Positions 1 through 5,384 of a DNA stretch of 8,630 nt are shown in pieces (position 1 is the stretch's first letter; every line of letters begins with the position of its first letter). The position numbers and the translations under genes are program-made. Below the pieces are notes generated by a model that worked only from the letters and a program-made list of their open reading frames with translations, was not told the origin of the DNA and did not search any database. Source of the DNA: an uncultured Lachnospiraceae bacterium (lineage in GTDB: Bacteria; Bacillota; Clostridia; Lachnospirales; Lachnospiraceae); the NCBI GenBank assembly GCA_947177925.1, contig CAMWWJ010000133.1:1-8630 (forward strand), written 5' to 3'.

Positions 1-39
1 CTTTCCATTGACAACCGCCTCCCCGCACTGATATGTAAC

Positions 40-83
40 AAGGGAACCAGACAGATGATATTTACGCTCTGTTTGATTCCCTT
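40..83. terminator. Inverted repeat after the last gene, possible bidirectional terminator
   Basis: The arms 40-54 (AAGGGAACCAGACAG) and 69-83 (CTGTTTGATTCCCTT) pair over 15 bp, allowing one mismatch and one G-U, around a 14-nt loop. A T-run follows on the plus strand (82-86). On the minus strand the run is weaker (CCCTTGTTA). It lies about 75 bp after the MBL stop, so it could end the operon and also a plus-strand transcript from outside the window. Nothing else is evident in 1-157. Confidence 0.5.
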
Positions 84-157
84 TTATCGTTTGTGCATTA
101 TTAATTTTCTTCGTGTGGTGCTTTTGGTCTTCCTGAAACCATATCTTTCAACACTTT

Positions 158-1036
158 TTATACCCTCTGCCACAACAGCATACTGTCCTGAAACACAGCC
201 GTCAGCTTCCCGTTGTCTTTCAGCCATGAGAGATATGAACGCACCGTACTACCCACCAACACATACTGTTCAAAATTCATGGAAAGCCCGTAACCTTTGA
301 ACACTTCCTGCAAAATTCTCTCAAAGCACATAGGCTCCTTGCAGATGGATAAAATCCTCTCCGCCACCTCATGTACCTTATCCCTGTTGAAGCGTACAAG
401 CTCCTTTATATCAGCAGATGCTTCCGCATGAGCCGGAACAAACATGGTGGCTTCCATTCTCTCCACCATATCCAGTGTTTCCAGATAGGCTCCCACATCA
501 TAAATGAAAGATACTGCATACTTCTCCAGCGTTTCCCGGCTGCTGATACAATCCGCAAGGAATACCACCCCGTCCGGCATACGGAATCCCACCATGTCAA
601 AGAAATGCCCCGGCAAGGGTATAATCTCAATCTCCTTCGGAAAACCTTCATCTGAAAAATCCGTCACACTGCTGTCCTGCGCCATCAGGAACTTATGCCG
701 CAAGTCCTTACACGGATAACCGCCGTAAAGGAAGGACGGCTCCAAGACCGGGTATCTTGTGAAAGCCGCCTCTATGCCGCAGGAATAAACCTTACACTCC
801 ATCTGCCCCTGCAGGTATTTGTTACCACCGATATGGTCTGCATTGGAATGGGTATTCAGTATGGCTGTTAAATGCCAGCCGTTCTTATCCAGTATCTGCC
901 TTACCTTCCTCCCTGCATCCTTGTCATTCCCGCTGTCAACCAGATAGACATTATCCTTATCTGCAACATAGACACCTATCTTTGCCGGGCAGTTTATGTA
1001 ATAGCATTTATCACTGACCTGTACCAATTCATACAT
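158..1036 (-). CDS. MBL-fold metallo-hydrolase with C-terminal helical domain
   Basis: This 292-aa protein has a metallo-beta-lactamase fold. Visible motifs are NTHSNADHIGG (residues 61-71, with H63, D67 and H68), LPGH (141-144), LADC (160-163) and PAH (201-203). These match the metal-binding motifs of the superfamily in order and spacing. The second histidine of the canonical HxHxDH is N65 here, so one zinc ligand is altered. Residues from about 205 to 292 look helical and resemble the winged-helix-like tail seen in LACTB2-type hydrolases (inference). No signal peptide is present, so it is probably cytoplasmic. The frame opens at 1087, but I chose the ATG at 1036 because AAAGGAA lies about 9 nt before it and the upstream extension runs into a hairpin element. 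It is the last gene of the minus-strand series. The substrate cannot be predicted; hydrolysis of a thioester, lactone or phosphodiester is possible. Confidence 0.88.
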   Translation of the reverse strand: MYELVQVSDKCYYINCPAKIGVYVADKDNVYLVDSGNDKDAGRKVRQILDKNGWHLTAILNTHSNADHIGGNKYLQGQMECKVYSCGIEAAFTRYPVLEPSFLYGGYPCKDLRHKFLMAQDSSVTDFSDEGFPKEIEIIPLPGHFFDMVGFRMPDGVVFLADCISSRETLEKYAVSFIYDVGAYLETLDMVERMEATMFVPAHAEASADIKELVRFNRDKVHEVAERILSICKEPMCFERILQEVFKGYGLSMNFEQYVLVGSTVRSYLSWLKDNGKLTAVFQDSMLLWQRV

Positions 1037-1070
1037 TTCCGCCTGTTCCTTTCGATATTTTTTTAATATT

Positions 1071-1126
1071 GGCGGCTCCGCTATCAATTAGGGCCGCCCA
1101 TGCTCCCTCAATATAAATCCGGGCAC
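1071..1126 (-). repeat. Intergenic hairpin element, copy a (before the MBL gene)
   Basis: This is the most divergent copy. The main stem pairs GGCGGC (1071-1076) with GCCGCC (1093-1098); the second part holds a TAAATCC match at 1114-1120. In the inner stem the usual terminal G-C pair is A-T here: CCCTA/TAGCG in place of CTCTG/CAGAG on the minus strand. This paired change supports folding, although another inner pair is a mismatch. It ends about 34 nt before the MBL start. Confidence 0.7.
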
Positions 1127-1132
1127 TTCAAC

Positions 1133-1471
1133 CTACACATTGTTCTTTGAACGCTTGTCAAGTTCCTTTATGTATTCATCAAATGTGTATATTTTATCTT
1201 CTCCCGCGAAACGGAATCTCGCCCTTGTTCCCTCTATGCAGGTTGCCTTTATCATATCGGAAACGGACATTTTCTTGCTCTGGTTGCTTTGCACCTGCTT
1301 ATCAACTGACTGCATCAGTTCTTCTTTCGTCCAGACCTTACCCACAAAAGATGGCGGTGTCTGTGATACCATTTCCCAATCAAACCTCTGTGTGCCGTCC
1401 TGTGCCTGACGCACCATTGCTTTTCCTGCTGCCTGATAACCTGTTGCTGCTCCTATTCCATTTACATTCAT
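1133..1471 (-). CDS. Small uncharacterised protein, GIG/AAG N-terminal type (112 aa)
   Basis: I do not recognise the function. The N-terminus, MNVNGIGAATGYQAAG, aligns with MSISGIGAVGYPAAGY of the neighbouring gene at 1562-1999, so the two are paralogous at least over the first 20 residues. The rest is charged and mostly helical, with a serine- and lysine-rich middle (KKMSVSDMIKATCIEGTRARFRF) and a C-terminal IYTFDEYIKELDKR segment. There is no signal peptide, membrane segment or lipobox. The ATG at 1471 has GGAGG 10 nt upstream, in a leader nearly identical to that of the next gene upstream. A copy of the intergenic hairpin element lies on each side of the gene (1503-1557 before it, 1071-1126 after it). 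The product is probably a small soluble or exported protein; the role is unknown. Confidence 0.8.
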   Translation of the reverse strand: MNVNGIGAATGYQAAGKAMVRQAQDGTQRFDWEMVSQTPPSFVGKVWTKEELMQSVDKQVQSNQSKKMSVSDMIKATCIEGTRARFRFAGEDKIYTFDEYIKELDKRSKNNV

Positions 1472-1502
1472 TTTCTTTAATCCTCCAATTATTTTTAGTA
1501 TT

Positions 1503-1557
1503 GCGGCTCCTCTGTCAGTCAGAGCCGCCTCTGCTCTCTCATAATAAGTCCGAGCAG
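1503..1557 (-). repeat. Intergenic hairpin element, copy b
   Basis: The main stem is GCGGCTC (1503-1509) with GAGCCGC (1522-1528), and the inner CTCTG/CAGAG can pair instead with a 3-nt bulge. The second stem is CTGCTC (1531-1536) with GAGCAG (1552-1557). It fills the gap between two paralogous small genes and ends about 31 nt before the start at 1471. No T-run follows on the transcript. Confidence 0.85.
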
Positions 1558-1561
1558 TTTA

Positions 1562-1999
1562 TTACCCCAAAAACTCTAAGAATTTCTTGTAGAATATCAA
1601 TTCCTGTCCTGCAAAATCCGGATTCGCCGCTGGTGTCAGCGGATTCTCCAATCTATGTATAATCTTTTCAGCCATAGATTTTGCGGAACCAACGCTGTTA
1701 CCCAAAAATGTGGAACTCAAACCCTGCTGCCCGCTTTCAACGTGCAGGACTAAAGCCGTTGAGATGCGGTTCATCGGAAAAGGATTTACTCCCGTTTCCG
1801 CAAGTGCTTTATCCCATGCCTGCATCACTTCATCAGAACTCTCCGGTCTGAAAGTATTTGTTCCTTTAGGTGCTTCATTCCTTGTTGCAGCTTTGTTTAT
1901 TGCATCAGCAAAGTTCCCTCCTGCCACATTTCTTTCTGTCTTTCTTGTTTCATACCCTGCTGCCGGGTATCCCACTGCTCCTATTCCACTAATGCTCAT
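1562..1999 (-). CDS. Small uncharacterised protein, GIG/AAGY N-terminal type (145 aa)
   Basis: The 145-aa product has no function I can name. It begins MSISGIGAVGYPAAGYETRK, a Gly/Ala/Tyr-rich N-terminus shared with the gene at 1133-1471. A flexible, polar stretch follows (about residues 24-55). The globular-looking remainder contains an SSDEVMQAWDKALAETGVNPFPMN segment, a small hydrophobic strand ISTALVLHVESG, and a C-terminal ELIFYKKFLEFLG. No signal peptide, lipobox or membrane helix is seen. The ATG at 1999 has GGAGG 10 nt upstream (also AAAGGA close by) and follows hairpin element copy c by about 30 nt. The stop is followed directly by element copy b. Together, the leader, element and N-terminus look like one duplicated unit shared with the downstream paralogue. 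Proteins of this style are common in Lachnospiraceae genomes (recollection, not checked). Confidence 0.82.
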   Translation of the reverse strand: MSISGIGAVGYPAAGYETRKTERNVAGGNFADAINKAATRNEAPKGTNTFRPESSDEVMQAWDKALAETGVNPFPMNRISTALVLHVESGQQGLSSTFLGNSVGSAKSMAEKIIHRLENPLTPAANPDFAGQELIFYKKFLEFLG

Positions 2000-2028
2000 T
2001 TCCTTTAATCCTCCACTATTTTAATATT

Positions 2029-2083
2029 GCGGCCCCTCTGTCATTCAGAGCCGCCCCTGCTCTCTCATAATAAGTCCAAGCAG
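2029..2083 (-). repeat. Intergenic hairpin element, copy c
   Basis: The main stem lies at 2029-2055 with inner CTCTG/CAGAG and loop AATGA on the minus strand. The second stem pairs CTGCTC (2057-2062) with AAGCAG (2078-2083); one C-G pair of copy b becomes U-G here. It is nearly identical to copy b over about 55 bp and extends into a matching GGAGGATTAAAG leader before the start at 1999. Confidence 0.85.
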
Positions 2084-2116
2084 TTCATTCCTTCATAAAC
2101 AGCAAACGCACATTAT

Positions 2117-2140
2117 CTAACTTCCCCTGTCAAACTTCAT
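2117..2140 (-). other. Seven-codon ORF behind a strong ribosome binding site (possible leader peptide or gene remnant)
   Basis: On the minus strand GAGAGGAGG stands 8 nt before an ATG that opens MKFDRGS followed by TAG. The Shine-Dalgarno match is as good as for any gene here, yet the frame is only seven codons. It follows the 22-bp repeat at 2151-2172, the place where the other module copy leads into a real gene. It may be the start of a gene lost by deletion, or a short leader peptide before hairpin copy c. No start of the size of the neighbouring genes is visible before 1999. Confidence 0.3.
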
Positions 2141-2150
2141 GACAAACACC

Positions 2151-2172
2151 TCCTCTCACTGCTCCCCGGAAA
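2151..2172. repeat. 22-bp direct repeat, copy 1 (3' flank of the module)
   Basis: The plus-strand sequence TCCTCTCACTGCTCCCCGG plus AAA matches 3391-3412 at 21 of 22 positions, in the same orientation and 1240 bp apart. This copy lies just after the stop of the intact IIGGADGPTSIF gene. It marks one end of the tandem duplication. Confidence 0.8.
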
Positions 2173-2181
2173 ACCGGGCAT

Positions 2182-2934
2182 CTATGAACACAACACCCCT
2201 AAAAGGGATTTGTACCTTTCCGTTTCATTTTCTATATCTTCGGCAGTGACACCATAATACAAATATATCTTTTTATACAGTTTCCTTAACTGTTTCATGG
2301 CTTTCTTCTCCCCGCTGAATGAGCCGTCAAGCACCTGCCAGACAGTTTCCACCCCTATACGCATACGGTCATTCTCTGCCCATTTAATCTCATATATGTG
2401 GAAATCTATGGGGAAGATATCATCCGCAATTTCCGCCGCCATCCTGTTCCGCTCATGAATCTGCTCCATGAATATTTTTAAGGCTTCCACATCCTCCCCA
2501 TCCGGCGGCTCCAAGTTCATCAGCTCTCCCAACAGATCGGGACGGTGGCGCATGATAAGGGATGCTTTTAGGGACTGCTTTTGCTCCAGATAACTATGAG
2601 ACTGCCGCGAAACCTCCACAGCACCGTGCTCCCGTTTCAGCCATTGCACGACTTCCTCCAGCGTATGGGGATTGGCGGTGATCCGCTTCTTTATCCTGTT
2701 CCTCTTTACTTTGCGGAAATAATTCTGTATCCGTGTTGTGAGTTTTACCTTGCCGCCTTTTTCGGCAATAAAAATACTTGTGGGGCCATCTGCTCCGCCT
2801 ATAATGGATACGCTGCTTGCAACCTTGCCCATATCTACATCTCCCATTCCAAAATAAAATCCCTGCTCCCCCAATCTGCCGGAAACCTGCCCTGTTCGGC
2901 TGTGGCTTATTGGTGATATGCTGCTGTGAGACAT
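2182..2934 (-). CDS. Uncharacterised protein with OadB-like IIGGADGPTSIF motif (250 aa)
   Basis: Function unknown. Residues 38-57 hold VASSVSIIGGADGPTSIFIA, which matches the signature segment of the membrane beta subunit of Na+-translocating decarboxylases (OadB/GcdB), where the Asp of GGADGPT takes part in sodium transport. The rest is not like OadB: that family has many membrane helices and is much longer. Here the motif is followed by a very basic stretch (KLTTRIQNYFRKVKRNRIKKR, about 64-84), then a soluble alpha-helical region with ANPHTLEEVVQWLK (87-100) and a C-terminal ERYKSLLGV. A decarboxylase annotation would be wrong. The ATG at 2934 starts 9 nt after the stop of the preceding gene with only a weak GGCGG-like site; M30 or M35, just before the motif, are alternative starts. 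A decayed 5' copy lies at 3421-3468. Confidence 0.8.
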   Translation of the reverse strand: MSHSSISPISHSRTGQVSGRLGEQGFYFGMGDVDMGKVASSVSIIGGADGPTSIFIAEKGGKVKLTTRIQNYFRKVKRNRIKKRITANPHTLEEVVQWLKREHGAVEVSRQSHSYLEQKQSLKASLIMRHRPDLLGELMNLEPPDGEDVEALKIFMEQIHERNRMAAEIADDIFPIDFHIYEIKWAENDRMRIGVETVWQVLDGSFSGEKKAMKQLRKLYKKIYLYYGVTAEDIENETERYKSLLGVLCS

Positions 2935-2943
2935 TCTTTCATG

Positions 2944-3363
2944 TTATCGCCGCCATAAGTTGAGTGGAGCCTCAGATTTATTTACGATTACATACCACTC
3001 ATCATCATAATAGATATAGGCTTTATCAATGTATAGCCAAGCGAAGGATAGTTCACCATCGTTGATATTAAACTCATAAGAAACTCCACCGTTCCATATT
3101 ATGTTGGGGGATTTCCCTTCACCGTATGTCTTATGCCTTAGAGATAGTTCGGAAAGCCACTCTGTCAATTCCTCAATTTCTTCCCGATCCAGTTCCCACG
3201 GTTCCAACTCTCCATTATGATAACCGCTCACTTCAATGCGTGTTATGTTTTCTGGAATCATCTCACTAATCATAAAGGATGAACCACGCCTACCAACACA
3301 TATTATGACTATTAAGCATAATAAGCCGAACAGTGCATATAAATAAAATCTGTTTTTTATCAT
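2944..3363 (-). CDS. Small membrane-anchored protein, paralogue of the adjacent lipoprotein (139 aa)
   Basis: The product begins MIKNRFYLYALFGLLCLIVIICV: a short basic N-terminus and one hydrophobic segment of about 17 residues, so it is probably an N-terminally anchored extracytoplasmic protein. The cysteine lacks a small residue before it, so this is not a typical lipobox. The outer domain aligns along its length with the lipoprotein at 3520-3936. Shared positions include IT..EV..Y..GE...W....EE..EL..WL..L, then Y.EG.SP, then Y.F......F.......Y...D.EWY.V.N....P. The conserved DDEWYVI end suggests a small beta-rich domain. The frame opens at 3387, but the ATG at 3363 is preferred because GGAGG lies 8 nt before it. 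The stop is 9 nt before the IIGGADGPTSIF gene, so the two are probably translated together. The role is unknown. Confidence 0.82.
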   Translation of the reverse strand: MIKNRFYLYALFGLLCLIVIICVGRRGSSFMISEMIPENITRIEVSGYHNGELEPWELDREEIEELTEWLSELSLRHKTYGEGKSPNIIWNGGVSYEFNINDGELSFAWLYIDKAYIYYDDEWYVIVNKSEAPLNLWRR

Positions 3364-3390
3364 TGCTATAGCCTCCAAATATTTCAATCA

Positions 3391-3412
3391 TCCTTTCACT
3401 GCTCCCCGGAAA
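3391..3412. repeat. 22-bp direct repeat, copy 2 (after the decayed gene)
   Basis: This is the partner of 2151-2172, with one mismatch (T for C at the fifth base). It lies 8 bp beyond the truncated gene remnant and about 28 bp before the start of the gene at 3363, as expected if the remnant kept its 5' end and 3' flank but lost its middle. Confidence 0.8.
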
Positions 3413-3420
3413 CTTTGGAG

Positions 3421-3468
3421 CCTGCCCTGTCCGGCTGTGGCTTATTGCTAATATGCGTCCGCAGACAT
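3421..3468 (-). pseudogene. Decayed 5' fragment of the IIGGADGPTSIF gene
   Basis: About 48 bp on the minus strand from the ATG at 3468 match the start of the intact gene at 2934. They begin ATGTCT, and a 27-nt run ending in CAGCCGGACAGGGCAGG differs from the intact gene at one base. A one-nucleotide deletion and a TAG at codon 7 (3448-3450) break the frame. The match stops at 3421, just before the flank repeat at 3391-3412. About 700 bp of body is missing, which suggests an internal deletion of a duplicated gene. Confidence 0.75.
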
Positions 3469-3519
3469 TATTTCTTATTCATAAAATCCCAATATGCCTG
3501 CATATTTTACAACCACATT

Positions 3520-3936
3520 TTATTCATTGCTGATAGGTGGTCGTAAAGGATTCTTAACTAAATACCAACACCCATCCATCAAAAGATAGCAGTCTTCTGG
3601 CCCGTTAATTACATAAGAAAATCCAGAATGGTCTTCTTCAGCAAAGGTAAAACTATAAAATTCACCACCTTCGCCATCTCCGGGAGATTCGCCTTCTTCA
3701 TACTCAAAAAGAGTATATTCCAAACCGTTAAACCAATTCCTCAGTTCATCAACCTCTGCCCCTTCTGCCATCCATTGCGTTATTTCTCCGCTGACATAAT
3801 GTTCAACATTTACTTTGGTTATATCATCAGAAATCTTAAATACAGACATCTCAGAATCCGGCTCTGCTCTGCCGCAACCGACAATATTAAGTACACCCAT
3901 TGCTAATATAAAAACCAACATGATAAATTTTTTCAT
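3520..3936 (-). CDS. Small lipoprotein of unknown function (138 aa)
   Basis: The N-terminus MKKFIMLVFILAMGVLNIVGC is a lipoprotein signal peptide: two lysines, a hydrophobic core and the lipobox IVGC with C21 as the lipidation site. The mature protein should therefore sit on the outer face of the membrane. The domain that follows is acidic (YEEGESPGDGEGGEF) and ends DGCWYLVKNPLRPP. It aligns with the membrane-anchored paralogue at 2944-3363. The frame runs up to 3987, but the ATG at 3936 is preferred: GGAGAGG lies a few nt upstream, and the longer version would translate hairpin element d. Downstream lies the decayed IIGGADGPTSIF copy, so this is the first gene of the upstream module copy. 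No enzyme motif is visible; a binding or immunity-like role is possible but unsupported. Confidence 0.87.
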   Translation of the reverse strand: MKKFIMLVFILAMGVLNIVGCGRAEPDSEMSVFKISDDITKVNVEHYVSGEITQWMAEGAEVDELRNWFNGLEYTLFEYEEGESPGDGEGGEFYSFTFAEEDHSGFSYVINGPEDCYLLMDGCWYLVKNPLRPPISNE

Positions 3937-3970
3937 TCTGCCTCTCCATTGCTTAAACTCCAATTTATAC

Positions 3971-4012
3971 GGCGGCCCCTCTGTCATTCAGAGCCGCCCC
4001 TGCCCCCGGCAG
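3971..4012 (-). repeat. Intergenic hairpin element, copy d (before the lipoprotein gene)
   Basis: The main stem GGCGGCCCC...GAGCCGCC lies at 3971-3998 and its core is identical to that of copy c. The second stem has changed: CTGCC (4000-4004) pairs with GGCAG (4008-4012) around three C. It ends about 34 nt before the lipoprotein start. Confidence 0.8.
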
Positions 4013-4060
4013 TCCGCAGAAGCAAAGGTTTATGCGCCTCTGCGGAATAGGGTGTAAAGA

Positions 4061-4633
4061 TTATATCTTCATATCCAGCCCTTTTGCTCCGACAGATTTT
4101 CCGGACACCATTGATGTAATGCTCTCGTCTGCGAAAATCTCATCCAATACATCTGATGGTATCGGTTTTCCATACGTCCATCCAGGTACTTTCGCTTTCA
4201 CAGCACTGGAAACCTTCTTTGATATCTCTTGATGGAACTGCTGTAATGTCCATGATGCGGCTGATCGGTCACTTACCTTCAATGTCTTATAATAATTATT
4301 CTTTATGCGGGCAGAAGCCTCCCACTCATCACCGCTTTCTCCGGACATCCCGTTGTACTTGTAATATGCTTTTTTTACATCATCCAAAACAAGCTGTTTC
4401 ATCTCATCAGATACTTTAATGATCCTTCTGCTATTGGCTGTCATTCTCATGCCTTCCACACCGAAAGAATTTTTACGGTGTCCGGAAAGAAAATCTTCAA
4501 GCGTATTCCTGCCGCCTGCACCGGAGCGTCTTGTTGATGCCCCATTGCCGAAAGGCATATTAGTATTTGCCTTGCCTCCGTTCATCCTTGAAAAGAGTTG
4601 CCAGATTCCCTGATTGTTATTTCCTATACGCAT
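4061..4633 (-). CDS. Uncharacterised 190-aa protein
   Basis: Not recognised. The first 45 residues are low-complexity and polar (MRIGNNNQGIWQLFSRMNGG, then Asn/Gly/Ser/Arg-rich) and probably disordered. Residues 70-180 look folded and mostly helical, with VSDEMKQLVLDDVKKAYYKYNG (74-95), SWTLQQFHQEISKKVSSAVKAKVPGWTYGKPIP (127-159) and DEIFADESITSMV (164-176). No signal peptide, lipobox, membrane helix or catalytic motif is seen. GGGAGG lies 8 nt before the ATG at 4633, and only 16 nt separate it from the stop of the previous gene, the one tight junction among the small genes that lacks a hairpin element. Hairpin copy d follows the stop. The Met-Arg-Ile-Gly-Asn start is faintly like that of exported flagellar proteins, but I make no functional claim. 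Confidence 0.8.
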   Translation of the reverse strand: MRIGNNNQGIWQLFSRMNGGKANTNMPFGNGASTRRSGAGGRNTLEDFLSGHRKNSFGVEGMRMTANSRRIIKVSDEMKQLVLDDVKKAYYKYNGMSGESGDEWEASARIKNNYYKTLKVSDRSAASWTLQQFHQEISKKVSSAVKAKVPGWTYGKPIPSDVLDEIFADESITSMVSGKSVGAKGLDMKI

Positions 4634-4649
4634 CTTAAATACCTCCCCA

Positions 4650-5273
4650 CTATATGGTTAAATCCAACTGTGCGCCTTTGCCTTCTTCCTGCACTTTCAC
4701 AGGCTGGCTTGTTCCCGCTTTTATCTGTTCCATCAATTTTTCCAGAGTTTCCGCCTTTTCCAGCTTCTTCTCCTTTAAGGCTTCCTCCTCTTTCTTCTTT
4801 GCACGTTTTTCCGCGATCTGCTTCTGTACCTTTTCCTTATAGACTGTGCCGGGATTCTCCATGGTGTCCTTGCTCCTGCCAACCATCCAGTAAGACACTT
4901 TCCCGTTCTTGTCAATGAGGGCGCCTGCGCTGAGTATTTCGTCATTGTTCTCCCTTGCGAACTTCTCTATGCGTTCCGAATTGCCGGACATTTCAGCAAA
5001 AACTTTTTCGTACTTTGCCGCCGCTGCCGGGTCTGACGCCATCTTCTCCACGATGCTGGAAGAAACCGCTATGTTGTTATAGCCCCTGCTCCCAAGCATA
5101 TAGGCATCTTCCTGTTTCCCATTCTTGAAGTCCGCCACAGTTATGTTCACACCCGGATATTTCTCGTTCAGACTGTACAAGTAATCTTGTGTGTTCCCGT
5201 TAAGCCCATTGCTCCCGTTTGTCCTGTCTGCTGCATAAGTGTTTGTGTAATCCGTTACTCCTGAAATTGCCAT
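4650..5273 (-). CDS. Uncharacterised 207-aa protein with charged coiled-coil tail
   Basis: Function unknown. It starts MAISGVTDYTNTYAADRTNG, a flexible N-terminus of the same style as its neighbours. A folded core follows: LNEKYPGVNITVADF (35-49), NIAVSSSIVEKMASDPAAAAKYEKVF (67-92) and an IDKNGKVSYWMVG strand pair (120-132). Residues 144-186 are almost all Lys, Glu, Ala and Leu and should form a coiled coil. The core shares its order of motifs (KYP...V.D, then I.V....EKM..DP..A, then D..G.I) with the 249-aa protein encoded just upstream, so the two are probably distant paralogues. GGAGG is 8 nt before the ATG at 5273, and hairpin copy e lies about 48 nt upstream. No signal peptide or membrane segment is present. 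Confidence 0.83.
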   Translation of the reverse strand: MAISGVTDYTNTYAADRTNGSNGLNGNTQDYLYSLNEKYPGVNITVADFKNGKQEDAYMLGSRGYNNIAVSSSIVEKMASDPAAAAKYEKVFAEMSGNSERIEKFARENNDEILSAGALIDKNGKVSYWMVGRSKDTMENPGTVYKEKVQKQIAEKRAKKKEEEALKEKKLEKAETLEKLMEQIKAGTSQPVKVQEEGKGAQLDLTI

Positions 5274-5320
5274 AATATCATCCTCCTTGACAAAATATTT
5301 ATTGTGCTTCCCGTAGTAGT

Positions 5321-5373
5321 GGCGGCTCCTCTGTCATTCAGAGCCGCCCATGCCCCCTATGGTAAGTCCGGGC
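5321..5373 (-). repeat. Intergenic hairpin element, copy e
   Basis: The main stem GGCGGCTCC...GAGCCGCC (5321-5348) carries the same core as copies c and d. The second stem pairs GCCC (5352-5355) with GGGC (5370-5373) and encloses TAAGTCC. It sits between the 249-aa and 207-aa genes, about 47 nt before the start at 5273. Confidence 0.82.
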
Positions 5374-5384
5374 CTATCCCTGCT

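Noticed and set aside
1503..1557. Hairpin elements as rho-independent terminators
   Set aside because: No U-tract follows the stem on the minus strand in any of the five copies, and each sits close to the next ribosome binding site.
1147..1662. 171-aa plus-strand ORF
   Set aside because: It runs antisense across two convincing minus-strand genes and a hairpin element, is Pro/Leu/Ser-rich, and has no good ribosome binding site; it is a shadow frame.
2182..2934. Annotation as Na+-translocating decarboxylase beta subunit
   Set aside because: Only the short GGADGPT segment matches; the length, the membrane helices and the rest of the protein do not.
3491..3506. Perfect 7-bp inverted repeat AATATGC/GCATATT as an operator
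   Set aside because: A repeat of this size is expected by chance in a window this long, and it lies in a decayed intergenic stretch with no promoter next to it.
1071..5373. CRISPR array
   Set aside because: The repeats are separated by whole genes, not by uniform short spacers, and no cas gene is present.
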